DNA of 64,000 nt from Catenaria anguillulae PL171 (Eukaryota > Blastocladiomycota > Blastocladiomycetes > Blastocladiales > Catenariaceae): NCBI GenBank assembly GCA_002102555.1, contig MCFL01000016.1:248001-312000 (forward strand), written 5' to 3'. Shown in pieces: positions 35,631 through 46,347 of the stretch (position 1 is the first letter of the stretch; each line of letters opens with the position of its first letter). The position numbers and the translations under genes were made by a program. Under the pieces are notes generated by a model. That model had not been told where the DNA came from. It saw only the letters and a program-made list of their open reading frames with translations, and did not search any database.

Positions 35631-38600
35631 ATGTCCGTGTCAACAACGCGGTCAGCGGGCGAGCTGACGGCCATCGTATCCGACGCCCTGATTGCAATTG
35701 CCTACTTTGCCATCCCTTGGTGTGTATCGACTGATACCCGACACTTCTATGCCAGCTTACTTCTGGTCAAAACTTTGTGCATTTCACACTCTAACTCCAC
35801 CCGGACCGATGGTTTCTCTTCCATCATGTGCACAGTCAAATCTTTTACTTTTCGCGACACATTCGCCTTGACGGGCTTCGTGGATCTCCCATGTTTATCG
35901 TGTGGCTCTTCATGGCATTCATCTTGCTTTGTGGCATGACCCACTTCTTCGGCGTATGGCTTGGTGGAGCTTCGACGACCATGACCGTTGCCAAGGCGCT
36001 CACGTACGCATGAAGCATGAAAATCCAACGCTCGCTGGCCGCAAATGTTGAACCCTTATTCCCACACTTACGTGTACAACTTATCTAGTGCTGCTGTCTC
36101 GGTTGCCACCGCTCTCGTACTCGTCCGGCTCATGCCACTCGTCCTCAACCTTCCCGCACGACTGTTTGTTCTTGAAGAAGAACTCGGGCTCCGCATCCAG
36201 AACGAGCGTCTACTTCAACTGGAAAACTCCAACCTGCACAAGCTCCGATCGGTCACGCAATCCATTCGCCGGTCCATGACCTACCAGACTATTTGCGATG
36301 TCGCCACGGTGCAACTTACCAATCACTTTGATTTGGCGGGTTGCTTCATGTTTGCCGTGGACGCACACCATTTGAATCGGGCCACTTGTGTCGCCGAGTA
36401 CGCCAAGGTGCCACATTTGCGGGTGGCCAGCGGTCAGTTGGGTCAGACGAGCTATTCGGGATTGCCATCCAATGTTGGAGCCACGGGCGGGCCTGTTCCC
36501 ATGCAGCAAGTCTCGTTGGCATCCATACGTCGGGGCACACGGATTGATTTGGCACAACTTCTTGCACGGCAGCCAGGTGCCGTTCTTGGTGAAGGTTTCC
36601 CGGACCTAACGCACTTGCTCAAGCGATCCTCCTCGTCCCGACAACGCAAATCATCTTCCCTGTCGTCGTCGTCATCAGCAGCGCCCATGCCTCACTCATC
36701 GTCCACGGATCCCATCCACCCTCCACCAGATTGCATCATGGACATTGAAGACGAGCAACAAAATTCTTCCACTGGGAACGTTCGCTACTGCTCGCAACCA
36801 CCGCTCATGCATGTAATCGGCGGAACGGAAATGACGGCTGCCTCGACTGATCATGCACATTGGGTCCATTTGGATCCGCACTTGATTGAGTCTGTATTTG
36901 GCATTCCCATGTCCCGCGTTGGACCCGGACTGGTCGGCACTCTGGTGCAGGTGTTTGACGGATCCAACATTACGCCATGACCACGCCATGGCCACGCCCA
37001 TGAATGCACCCTTGTCTCCCAACAATGGCACGGCGACCCGTGACAACATGACGGCGAATTTGTCGCAAGATCAGCTTCCCTCTCGTCGGCAACGCACCGA
37101 TACAATCCCTACGACTACAACCACTGGCACAGTACCTAGTCTCTCGTCTGGTTCGGGTACTTCCTTGTACCAAGCCTCGGCCGAGGGCAAACGTACAATC
37201 ATGCTCTTGCTTCATGAGCCCGACACGGTCCGTACGCAAGGTCCGGTCTTGGCCGATGCCGTTGGCCAAGTCGAAATTGCTCTTGATCAATCGGTGCAAA
37301 TCGAACGGGACTTGGGGCGACGTGCTCAAGTATCGGTGCTGGAGCGCGAAAAGCGCGAGGCTGAGGCACTGAATGGCATGAAGACAGTGTTTCTGGCCAC
37401 CATTTCCCACGAGCTGCGCACGCCCATGAATGCCATTATCGGATTTGTGGATCTCTTGTTGTCGCAGCATGAGCTGTCAAGAGACATGCGCGACATTTTG
37501 GAAATTGTGGCCGTGTCGTCCAACTCGCTCTTGAACCTGGTCAACGACATTTTGGATTTGAGCAAGCTCGAGTTTCACGGCAACCAGTTTGCGCTCGAAG
37601 AGGCACCCATTTCCATCACCGATGTTGTGGAGCAATCAATCGAGGTAGTATACCCGGTCGCAGAGCGCAAGGGAATCCAAGTTGCTGCCGTCTTGAATCA
37701 TGCCGTTGACGCTGTCCTCGGTGACAAGCTTCGCGTCCGTCAAGTCCTCGTCAATCTCTTATCGAATGCCATCAAGTTTACTCCTAACGGATGCGTATCG
37801 TTGACCGTCACGTCGGCCGAGCCCGAAACGTACTATGTGACGGCCGAAGGTGCAAAGCAACGAAAGCAGCGGATCTTGGACTTTTATGCGCCGCGGCAGG
37901 CCAGTGGGTCCATTCCCGAGACGGTCACAACCATGGCCACGGTCGGGTCAGTTCCGTCGCCGCCGTCCATGCGCATTTTTTTCCAGGTCCGCGATTCTGG
38001 GATCGGTATTGCACAGGACAAGATCCACTTGCTGTTTGAAAAGTTCCAGCAGCTTGATGCCACTATTGCGCGACGATTCCAGGGCACGGGGTTGGGGTTG
38101 GCCATCACATCTCGGCTCGTGGAGCTACACCGTGGAAGGATCATTGTCGATTCGGTGCCTGGCGTCGGGACGCTCTTTACCATTATGTTGTGTTTCCCAC
38201 CAAACTTGGACTTGACTCAGCAACAAGGACCCGCTTCACCAGGTTCGAGCTTGTTTGCCGCACCGAGCAGCCCGACCAAGCCGAGTGCCCTTCAGTTGAC
38301 GCATCTCGAAGGCGGCGTGTCATTGCCCTCGTCGGCTGAGGTGACGCCCGTGAATGATGTCCCAGTTGTTCTCACTGGATTGCGCGTCGGCGTGATTTCA
38401 GCGCCCAATGTCGAAATGGCCGCACTCAAGTCGATGCTCCGCCGGCTCCAATGCATTCCCATTGAGCTCTTGTCTGTTCCTGCGCCGCCGCCTACAGAAC
38501 CACTTTCACAAGTCGCGGCCACAGCGGCGATCCGCCCCGCACACTCCACGGCTCCCTTGGCATACGACGTGCTCATTGTCAACGAACCGATTGCCACTGA

Positions 38601-39834
38601 CGCCATGACGTCGGACGACTACTCGGCGCTTTGCAAATGGGCTCGGCACTTGCCCGTCGTGGGAATCGCCAAGCTCAAGGCCGCCGTGGCTACTGGGAAC
38701 AACTCTCTACCATCGTCTCCTCAGGCCCAGTCGGCTCGGTCACTCAAGAACGACTGTGCCTGTGGTGGTTTCAACATCACCAAACCCGTGCGCCTTCGCG
38801 TTCTCGAATCCACCTTGCGAACGGCCATTCAAGAGTTCCGGAAACCTCGACCGATTACCGTTCCTTCGCCTCATCGTGACCTCAATACTCCACCACCTCT
38901 TACCACGAACGAAATCACGGTTGATGGCGGCAGCAGTAACACGCCGCTTCTGACGCTCAACGACAAGTTGCTTCCAACGCCTTCATCGTCAGTAGAGCCT
39001 CACACGCTGGCACCGCAGTCGCCCAGCCGCCCTTCGCGCTCGGCCTCGCCAACGCCCAACTCGTCGCCCATATCGGCCAACATTGATCCGCGGTACAGCC
39101 ATCTCAAGGTGCTCATTGTCGACGACAACAACATCAACCAAATGGTCGCCGTTCGTACGTTGCGCTCAATTGGCGTGACCAACGTCAACACGGCCAACAA
39201 TGGCGCCGAAGCCGTCGCCTACGTCGAGGCGCACCCGGACGTAGATGTTGTCTTCATGGACGTGTCCATGCCCGTCATGGATGGGCTGGAGGCCACGCGC
39301 GCAATCTTGGCCAATGCAGCGGCCAAAGTGGTGATGTTTGGTGTCAAGCCCGTCCTGTTGGGTCGCAGGACAAGCAACTCAACAGCCGTCAGTCGGTCAC
39401 CAAGTCATTCCAACCTGGGTGTTCCTGGTTCCATTCCGCCCGTGTTTGATGGATCAGACGGAATACACGGCAAGGGACTTCCATTCATTTGCGCCATGAC
39501 GGCGAGCGCATTACCGGAGGAGCGGACAACGTGTTTGAATACGGGCATGCATGACTTTGTGCCCAAGCCGATCCGCAGGAACGATTTGTTGGAGGTATTG
39601 GGGAGGTATTGCGTGTGGCGGGATGCACGTCCGGTTCCCACACCAGCACAAGAGGCCGCCGTGGCCGCGGCGTTAGCTGCAGCCAACGGAACGACTAGAT
39701 TAGGGCCAGCTGCTGCTGGTGCTGTAACGCAGCCGTCGTCGCTTTCCCCAACAGCAGCGCTTGTCAATGGGGCGCTACCGTCGCCACCCGCAGAGGGCTC
39801 AAGACAACCCGATCCGCGGGCGCCAAGCCCATAA
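35631..39834 (+). CDS. Hybrid histidine kinase with ethylene-receptor-like sensor
   Basis: Exons 35631-35719, 35836-36003 and 36089-39834, about 1,334 residues with two missing bases allowed near 36978 and 36987. Three membrane helices at residues 14-115 match plant ethylene receptors: SDALIAIAYFAIP, then LLCGMTHFFGVW, then ALTAAVSVATALVLV. Asp18, Tyr25, Pro29, Cys62 and His66 correspond to Asp25, Tyr32, Pro36, Cys65 and His69 of Arabidopsis ETR1, the copper and ethylene site. A GAF domain follows, then a coiled coil, HisKA (FLATISHELRTPMNAIIGF), HATPase with LVNLLSNAIKFTP, DSGIGIA and GTGLGLA, a degenerate receiver, and a true receiver (VLIVDDNNINQ, phospho-acceptor in VVFMDVSMPVMDG, lysine in FVPKPI). 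It should autophosphorylate and relay through an HPt protein in response to a membrane-sensed ligand. Ethylene binding itself is inference. Confidence 0.9.
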
Positions 39835-40464
39835 GTGCCGCTGGCCAAGTGATTGAATGATTGGCCGTGATCAGCCGAGAGGTTCCCTTTGGGTCGGTCC
39901 TTTCCCTTTTATTACACCGACATTCACACGACTTGACTGCCTTTCGTTTTCCTCCTCTAGTATTTGTCCATTTTGCCTCCACCTCGACTCCTCCTGAGAA
40001 ACCTTGCACTTGCGTTGCTAGCCTGCTTCCTTCCACGTGTCATCTTGACACCCCTGTCCAACTCGTTTAGCGCCTTTGCCTTGCACCTCCATTTGAGTCT
40101 CGATGCACCGCACCGATTGTCCCCAGTGTCCTTTACTTTTGCTTTGCCACATGTACCCATCTTTTGTTCATCCTTTTGAGGCTCGGCCATTGTGTTATGG
40201 TTCCCAAACCTCAAATGACACTTGAACGATGTCGAGACTGTCTCATTTGCCGCTGAGCCCTCCTGACCCTGCATGATATACAAAACTTCCTTCTTGTACA
40301 GCCCGCCTCGCGGTCAACCCGCGCTCGGCGCAAAAAAAAAAAAAGAAGTCTTTGATCAAGGACGAACTTGAATCAATGTGGTCGGTAGTATCGCTTCACC
40401 TCCATGATGACGGTGTCAGAAGGCGTGGTGCAACGCCAAATAGATGCGCGAAGCAAAAGGGTTT

Positions 40465-40509
40465 GGGGCCTACGCCCCGCACAAATAGCAAGAGGTTATC
40501 TTGCTATTT
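40465..40509. other. Two adjacent perfect hairpins
   Basis: GGGGC-CTAC-GCCCC at 40465-40478 (5-bp stem) is followed five bases later by AAATAGCAAG-AGGTTAT-CTTGCTATTT at 40483-40509 (10-bp perfect stem, 7-base loop). They lie just beyond the 3' end of the tRNA-like element on the minus strand. Confidence 0.8.
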
Positions 40510-40515
40510 ATGTAC

Positions 40516-40590
40516 AGCAACACCCAGGAATCGAACCCAGGCCGTTGAGACCGGCACATGCACGCCTAACGTGTGGACCACCACGACTGC
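40516..40590 (-). tRNA. tRNA-like sequence, possibly a pseudogene or SINE head
   Basis: 75 bases on the minus strand with a perfect Pol III B box (GGTTCGATTCC at 40537-40527) and a T arm CTGGG-TTCGATT-CCTGG. The acceptor pairs only partly (GCAGTCG with GTGTTGC). The D and anticodon arms do not fold into a standard cloverleaf, so no anticodon can be assigned. It is best read as a decayed tRNA or tRNA-derived repeat. Confidence 0.3.
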
Positions 40591-40738
40591 TTACCAATTG
40601 TAACTTTTGATCAGCTTTGTTCCACAATTGCCATGACTCGTAACCAAAACCGAAATCGACGATGTACGGAAAAACTCCATGGGCACGCTTGAACATGAAA
40701 ATTATACACATCAAAACCCATCCAGCCATCCACGAACA

Positions 40739-42415
40739 TTACTTGCTCTCGACCTTGATTGCCGCAACGTCCTGGTCCACATGCACCGAGTCCTCATGCC
40801 ACCCCTTTGCCTTGAGCTGGACCATGAACGCATCAAAGTCGTCCATGACTTTGCCAGAATCCGCCATGGACGCAGCAAAGTACCCTCGCAATATGGCCCG
40901 AGGTTCAGCGCCATGCACCATCCACACTCGCTTGTTGCCGCCCAAGACAAATCCTTGCTTGCCCACCAAGCTCGCCTCCCATGCAACTGCATTCTGACTT
41001 GACGTTGCCACATGCACGAGTTCGGTCAATGGCGGATTCACACGCACAGGCGACACATACTGCGTGACAAACCGTTCTTGCACCGCCACCGCCTCTGGCG
41101 TCGGAACCTGCCTCGCACGGCTCCACTTTTGCAAAATCAAATCGAGCCGTTGGGCGTTGAGCGTGCGCGTGACAACGGCATTGTTGGACTGAACTACAGA
41201 CCACAGCGTGAGTGCCGAGAAAGGTACAAATGTGGCGAGAATCGGCAGAAAGTCGTGGCCGACTTGTGAGCTGATGATGACGCCGAGACCCGTGCCAACG
41301 ACGCCTGCAGCCGTTGCTTGCGACCCGGCCTTGCCCGTGATGTCCCCGAGGTTGTCGTGCAGGGCAAAGGTTTGGTTGATTTGTGCGCGGGTTGCCGACG
41401 AGGCAAGCCAGGCCACGTTTTTCCCTGGGACAGCGGGAGTTAGCAAATGTATAAGTGTGGGTGACACTCATAGATGAGGAAGAAAACGATCAGTACGAAC
41501 CGACATTGGAAATACTCGCAATTGGAAGAAAAAGGTGTGGAAAGAGTGGGGTCAAGAGTTCAAGAAACGATGCGGCTTGCATGGCGGCTGCAGCCGTGAG
41601 CCGGAGGCGCTTTGGCTCGCTGTCAAACTTTTCGCCCATGAAGCTGGCGTACAGGACGCCACCGAGTTGGCCCAGCCCGTCCTTGATGATCCAATTGAGG
41701 GCCGCGGCTGAGCAGAGGCGACAAGGGAGGGGGTCGTGTGTGTGTGAGCACTCGTGTTTCGAACAATAACTTGAGCAGGTCAGTCCGACATACCAAGCGG
41801 GATCGACCCCGCACCAAGTCCAATGGCGAAAAGAAGTGATTGCATCGATAGAACTGTTGCATTTTCAAGTCGCAGTCAGCCTCAGCCCGCCATTCATCCC
41901 TCATTCGAAAAGCAGACCGTTTGTGTACCCCCGGTCACAGTTCCCGCCACGGAATGTATAAATGACCACTGCGTATATCTCAAGTATCCCGGGGCGACAC
42001 TGAGCGGATAATTGGCAGGGAAGAATGTAGCCACGATCGTCTTTTTCGACCGCCGAATCAACCCTTCTCGCGACACGAGCTGCGTTGTGGGTGGGTGCTG
42101 GCCGTTGCGTCACCACCAGCGGGCGAGCCTCTGCTGACGTTGTTGCACCGGTGGAAGGAATCGTAGCTTGGAGGATCGTCTTGGATCGGATCGTCGACAG
42201 GCGAATCGGGCCCAAAGTGACGGGCGGCGCCTGCGTAATGATCACCTCCGCACTCGCACTCGACAGCGGCTGGCCGTCGGTGCGTGACGGTTGAGAGGGC
42301 GCATGGGTGACTGATGTGTATGGCCGCGGGTTCCATGCTCGTTGCGCCAGCCGCGGTTGGGGTACGGGCGCGCGCCAAGCAACCGCCTGCTCGAAAAAGG
42401 ACTGCTGCCGGACAT
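40739..42415 (-). CDS. RUS1/DUF647 (root UV-B sensitive-like) protein
   Basis: Exons about 42415-41929, 41853-41794, 41707-41501 and 41424-40739, about 480 residues. Family landmarks: FFPANYPLSVAPGYLRYTQW, SMQSLLFAIGLG, ALNWIIKDGLGQLGGVLYAS, MGEKFDSEPKRLRL and LTPLFPHLFLPIASISNVGK, followed by ATRAQINQTFALHDNLGDIT and KAGSQATAAGVVGTGLGV. RUS proteins are conserved membrane-associated proteins of plants, fungi and animals (human RUSF1). Plant members affect UV-B response, auxin and vitamin B6-linked processes; the fungal role is not established. Splice phases agree across all three introns. The N-terminal exon has about three single-base losses at 42070-42400, so the start is uncertain: 42415 (MSGSSPFSSRRLLGARPYPN, leader-like) or 42489. 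Confidence 0.85.
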
Positions 42416-43153
42416 GTTGGCCACAAATCCACGGCGAACGATGCAATGATGGGCGAGGCGATACATTGCAGGAAATTGGCAAATGTCATGACGGCGGAAC
42501 CTGCGAACCAAGAGAAGATCTTGGCGGCTATAGCGGCGCCGGCAGGCGGCCCGTCTCCTGCGTCTGTGGCTGTGGGGATTCATCACGTGCCTCGAATATC
42601 TGTGCCTTGATCGCCCGGCGCGAAACCTACCGCGAGACAGGGAACGCGCCCGCTTCGCCAACCAGGGTGGGCGGCTTAGCACGGAAATGAGGCCATTGTC
42701 GGGTAGCCGGAGCACAGGGAAAACGAGGATGATACCAGGAGAAGCAGGGAGGTCCATCGCTCGCATGCGTTCGCAGGCCCTTCATCCTGAAAATATCGTC
42801 GAAGGCCGTTTCGCCGGTCACGCGTTCACGGCATTGTTGTTGGCACCCTGAAACACCACACCACGATTCTTGTCGCAAAGGTCCGTGCGTGCGCCAACGA
42901 GCTCGAGGCAAAATGGAAGCCCAAGCGCCAATGCCGACGCACCCTCGCAGCAGGCGCCGACAGTTGCTTCTTGCTGGTGTTCCAGAAGCTCGCTCTTCCT
43001 CCTGCGCATGTCGGTGATAAGGGGCGACCCTCCCCCGGCCCGTATTTTCTTTCGGTCGCTGTGACTCCATCCATCCTTGCAAACTGCCTCCATCCTCATC
43101 CCAAGCGCGCCTTGTCAACAACGAGACAACCAGCAACCGTGCACAGACAGACC
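42416..43153. other. Divergent promoter region
   Basis: Between the minus-strand RUS1-like gene and the plus-strand gene at 43154. Frames here are open on several strands but show no domain. Confidence 0.4.
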
Positions 43154-43762
43154 ATGACTGTTCCCACTGTCTCCAAGCAACTCCAAACTCGCTGCACGCC
43201 CAAGTCCTACTCGGACCTCGCCGCCATCATCCCAAGCTTGTCCACTTTTGCCGCGTACGATGTCCAGGTCGTGATTTCTCCGAAACGTGCTCCAGCGGGC
43301 TCCAAGGAAACCAGCAAGAAGACCCGCGTTGTTGTGTCACTCTACCATTCCGACTACCTCCCCAAGGAACTCCAAGTGACGAGCCCAACGGTTTTCGAAA
43401 CCGACAATGATGCCGCTTTCCGGTCTGCCTTGATTGTCCAAGTGGTCTTTATTGGTCCAGCGGCGGTTGACGCACGCTTACAGTATGGTGCCTCTGCGCC
43501 GAAACGGCTGCGTGATGGGGATGCGAGCTACGAAAAGCTGTCGTTTGAGGAGCAGGCGCAAGTGGTGAATCGCCTGTACCACTGGGTTTCAAGGCAGGTC
43601 AAGGAAGTTGCCGAGGTGAGCTTGCCATGGGAACCATTGAACGAAGAGTTGACCGACGGGGATATTGGGATGCTCCAGCTGCTGGCTAAGGCAGCCAAAG
43701 AGAAGGAGACAAAGATTCGGGCATCGGATGTGGCAATGGCTGCCGCATGCACGATCATGTAG
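43154..43762 (+). CDS. Unrecognised 202-residue protein
   Basis: Single uninterrupted frame from ATG 43154 (CAGACCATGA context) to the stop at 43760-43762. The composition is that of a soluble globular protein: SYSDLAAIIPSLSTFAAYDV, VVVSLYHSDYLPKELQV, SALIVQVVFIGPAAVDARLQ and FEEQAQVVNRLYHWVSRQVK. It has no signal peptide or membrane segment. The frame is open further upstream to 42971, but the ATG is well placed. I do not recognise a family. The good codon pattern and absence of a competing frame make it likely real. Confidence 0.6.
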   Translation: MTVPTVSKQLQTRCTPKSYSDLAAIIPSLSTFAAYDVQVVISPKRAPAGSKETSKKTRVVVSLYHSDYLPKELQVTSPTVFETDNDAAFRSALIVQVVFIGPAAVDARLQYGASAPKRLRDGDASYEKLSFEEQAQVVNRLYHWVSRQVKEVAEVSLPWEPLNEELTDGDIGMLQLLAKAAKEKETKIRASDVAMAAACTIM

Positions 43763-44459
43763 AGCTTCGATGTTTGTCGATGTTTGTTTTGTTTCTCTTC
43801 TCTTTTTCATTCAGGCCTGACATTTACGCTCACGTTGTCTGCCATATCATGCATTCCAACCAGCTGCATTGCATTGACGAGGACACCATGCATGGTTCCT
43901 GCCATGGGCCAATAGCCAATATCCTATCGCTGCTCCAGGTGGGTCAGCTGGACTGTCATTGTCCGTGTCAAAAGTGTCAAAAGTATACCTGTCTCACACT
44001 CACTCAGAGAGACAAATCCACGAGATCATTTTGGGCGTGCCACCAGCTCGCGCCCTCGCCACACAACCGATATGAAACGTCATCACGGGAGCTGGACGAT
44101 AAAAGTATCCCCATGCAAATCAACTGGCACATGTGAAAAGCTCGAGTTTTGACACTGCAAACAGAATGATGCGGCCTCACTGAGATTGCTTGCTGGGCCA
44201 ACCGGCCGGACCCGGCCCATGGCTCACGGCTCACGGCTCACGGCTCATGGCGAAGGCCACAGTGTCCGCGAGCCTGCGTGTGGTCAGTTTCTCTCCTTTC
44301 CTCCCAGCAAACCAAGCGATGGATTCTTGACTCAAGTATTTAGACTGTGTGTGCCCCCTCACTCGAGATTGCTTGGACCCTTGACCCGCCGCCTTCCGTG
44401 TGGCCTGACCGCTTCACTCCTCCTCCTCCAAACAACCATCCACCTGCAGCCGAGCCGCC
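43763..44459. other. Intergenic spacer with 7-bp repeat
   Basis: Upstream of the permease. Contains four head-to-tail copies of GGCTCAC (the last ending in T) at 44221-44248. No gene supported. Confidence 0.5.
44221..44248 (+). repeat. Four copies of a 7-bp unit (GGCTCAC)
   Basis: GGCTCAC three times, then GGCTCAT, about 210 bases upstream of the permease start codon. Confidence 0.9.
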
Positions 44460-45904
44460 ATGACTGGTACCAGTGCGCCAACAACACCAGCGCCTCATTC
44501 CCACCGATTCGCCAAGGCACCTCACCTCTGGGCTCTCGGCGTGGGTGCCGTCATCAGCGGCGACTTCTTTGGGTGGCAAAGCGCCCTCATTGCCGGTTTC
44601 AACGGCTTGCTCGTCACCCTGGCCATCACGACCCTCCTCTTTGTGCTCTTGTCGTTTTCCATTGCCGAGCTGTCGACCACGGTCCCTTCCGGGGCGGCCC
44701 TTACGTCTTTGCACTGCACGGTATCGGCCGTCGCGCCGCCTTCTTTGCTGGCCTCGCCGAATCCCTCAAGGTCGTCGTCACTTGCGCCGTCATTGTCACG
44801 GGTATCGGCTCGTACATCAACCAGTTGCTTGGCTTCAGCTCAACTGTTGGCCCGCTCTGGTGGGTGTTGTTCTATGTCATTTTCGTTGTCCTCAACGTCC
44901 TTGGCGTTGAGCTGTCGTTCCGCATTCAGCTCGGGACCACGCTCTTGTCGGTGATTCTGCTGCTCGTCTTTTACGCGGCCGCCATCCCACAAATCTCGTA
45001 CGAGCAATGGGTTGTCCAACAAAATTGGCAATGGCAAGGTGGCCTCGACGGCATCATCAAGGGCCTCTCGTTCACTTTGTGGTTCTACTTGGGCATTGAG
45101 GAGCTGCCGCTCGCCGTCGAGGACACGATCGAGCCCGAAAAGAACATGCCCTTGGGCCTGCTCTCGTCCATCGTCACGCTCGTCATCCTTTCCTTCTGTA
45201 CCGTCGTCTTCAACTCCATGATCAGCCCCGGCGCCGCACAAATCGCTCTGTCGACGTCGCCCTTGCTCGATGGATACAAGTCCGTGTTTGGAGACAACAG
45301 CACCACCGCCGCCTTTTCGTGGCTCTTGATTGTCGGCCTGATTGCCTCCTTCCACTCGTTCATCTACGTGTGCGGTCGGTTGCTCTACGCCATTGCCCGC
45401 GACGGCTACCTGCCCTCGATCCTCACCAAGACGCACGCCTCGCGCGATACCGCATACGTTGCCCTGATTTCGGGCAGCTTTATCGGCCTTGCCATTGCCC
45501 TGCTCTTGCACTTTATCATTGGCGATGCCCGCCTGGGCGCCGTGCTCATCAACCTGGCCCTCATTGGCGCGCTCGTCTCGTACACGTTCCAGCTCGTGGC
45601 TTTCATTCGCCTGCGCATCAAGGAGCCCCACCGCCACCGCCCGTACCGGTCGCCGTTTGGCGTGGCTGGCGCCGTGATTTGCCTTGGCTTGTGTGCGCTC
45701 GCCCTCTTTTCAATTATCTACTCGGGCGTCCAATCGATGGACTTTTTGTGGTCGATTATCGGTGGCGTCGTGTACTTTGGCCTGGGTGCAGTCTACTTTT
45801 TCTACAGCGTCAAGCCCAGGGTCCATGGTGTGCCCAAGGCGATTGGTGAGGCCGAGCCGGCGTCGGTCGAGTCTGTGACGGCAAATGCGAATGAGGCGGC
45901 GTAA
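44460..45904 (+). CDS. APC-superfamily permease, ethanolamine/amino-acid type
   Basis: About 481 residues and 12 hydrophobic segments. It begins at ATG 44460 (CCGCCATGA context). The first helices carry WALGVGAVISGDFFGWQSAL. After the third helix comes the substrate motif GGPYVFALHGIGRRAAFFAG, which with AESLKVVVTCAVIVTGIGSY is typical of the ethanolamine-permease branch of APC carriers. Later landmarks are FYLGIEELPLAVEDTIEPEK and YAIARDGYLPSILTKTHASR. The C-terminus is a short cytosolic tail. One missing base in the GGGGCGG run near 44691-44695 separates the first 78 residues from the rest. A substrate of ethanolamine is inference from family resemblance; other amines or amino acids are possible. 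No intron is needed. Confidence 0.82.
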
Positions 45905-46347
45905 ACAGGGTGTGCAATTTCTTGTTGAGCATTGTATTTTTTTTTCTCTCTATTTGCATTCTTGCAATACTCCATGCACTCTTTCCTTTCTTTTTCCATT
46001 CATTTGACGTTGTCGCGTCGAATCTCAATCTACCATTCGTGTTGACCTGGTTCAGCATCCGCGTCGCGCCGTGCCGTACTGATTCATTCTGAATATCGCA
46101 ACGACCGTGATTATGAATGCTTCTGAATGCTTCAACATGGATCGGACGGGTTGCGGGCAATTGAATGCCACCTACTCCATGGCAAACACTCGATGGCAAA
46201 CTGATAAGTCAAAGCTCAATGAACGCCCGAGCATTATTACATGCACCCAAGTGAAGAAAAAAAAATAAGTTCACACACAAAACAATCATAGAGGAGCAAC
46301 AGAACATCAAGTCACAAGAACTGCCAGCATCGGCAAGACTGCCAGAC
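45905..46347. other. Convergent intergenic spacer
   Basis: Between two convergent 3' ends, with T- and A-runs near 45940 and 46257. No gene supported. Confidence 0.5.

Larger units (their letters stand above)
39835..40738. other. Intergenic region with hairpins and a tRNA-like element
   Basis: Convergent 3' flanks of the histidine kinase and the RUS1-like gene. No protein gene supported. Hairpins and a tRNA-like sequence lie at 40465-40590. Confidence 0.5.

Noticed and set aside
36988-39834. Separate histidine kinase starting at ATG 36988
   Set aside because: The upstream frame provides the GAF and sensor domains, and a pair of one-base losses in the repeated CCATG context joins the two frames cleanly.
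44840-45637. 265-codon minus frame
   Set aside because: Antisense to the permease; charged composition typical of the complement of membrane helices.
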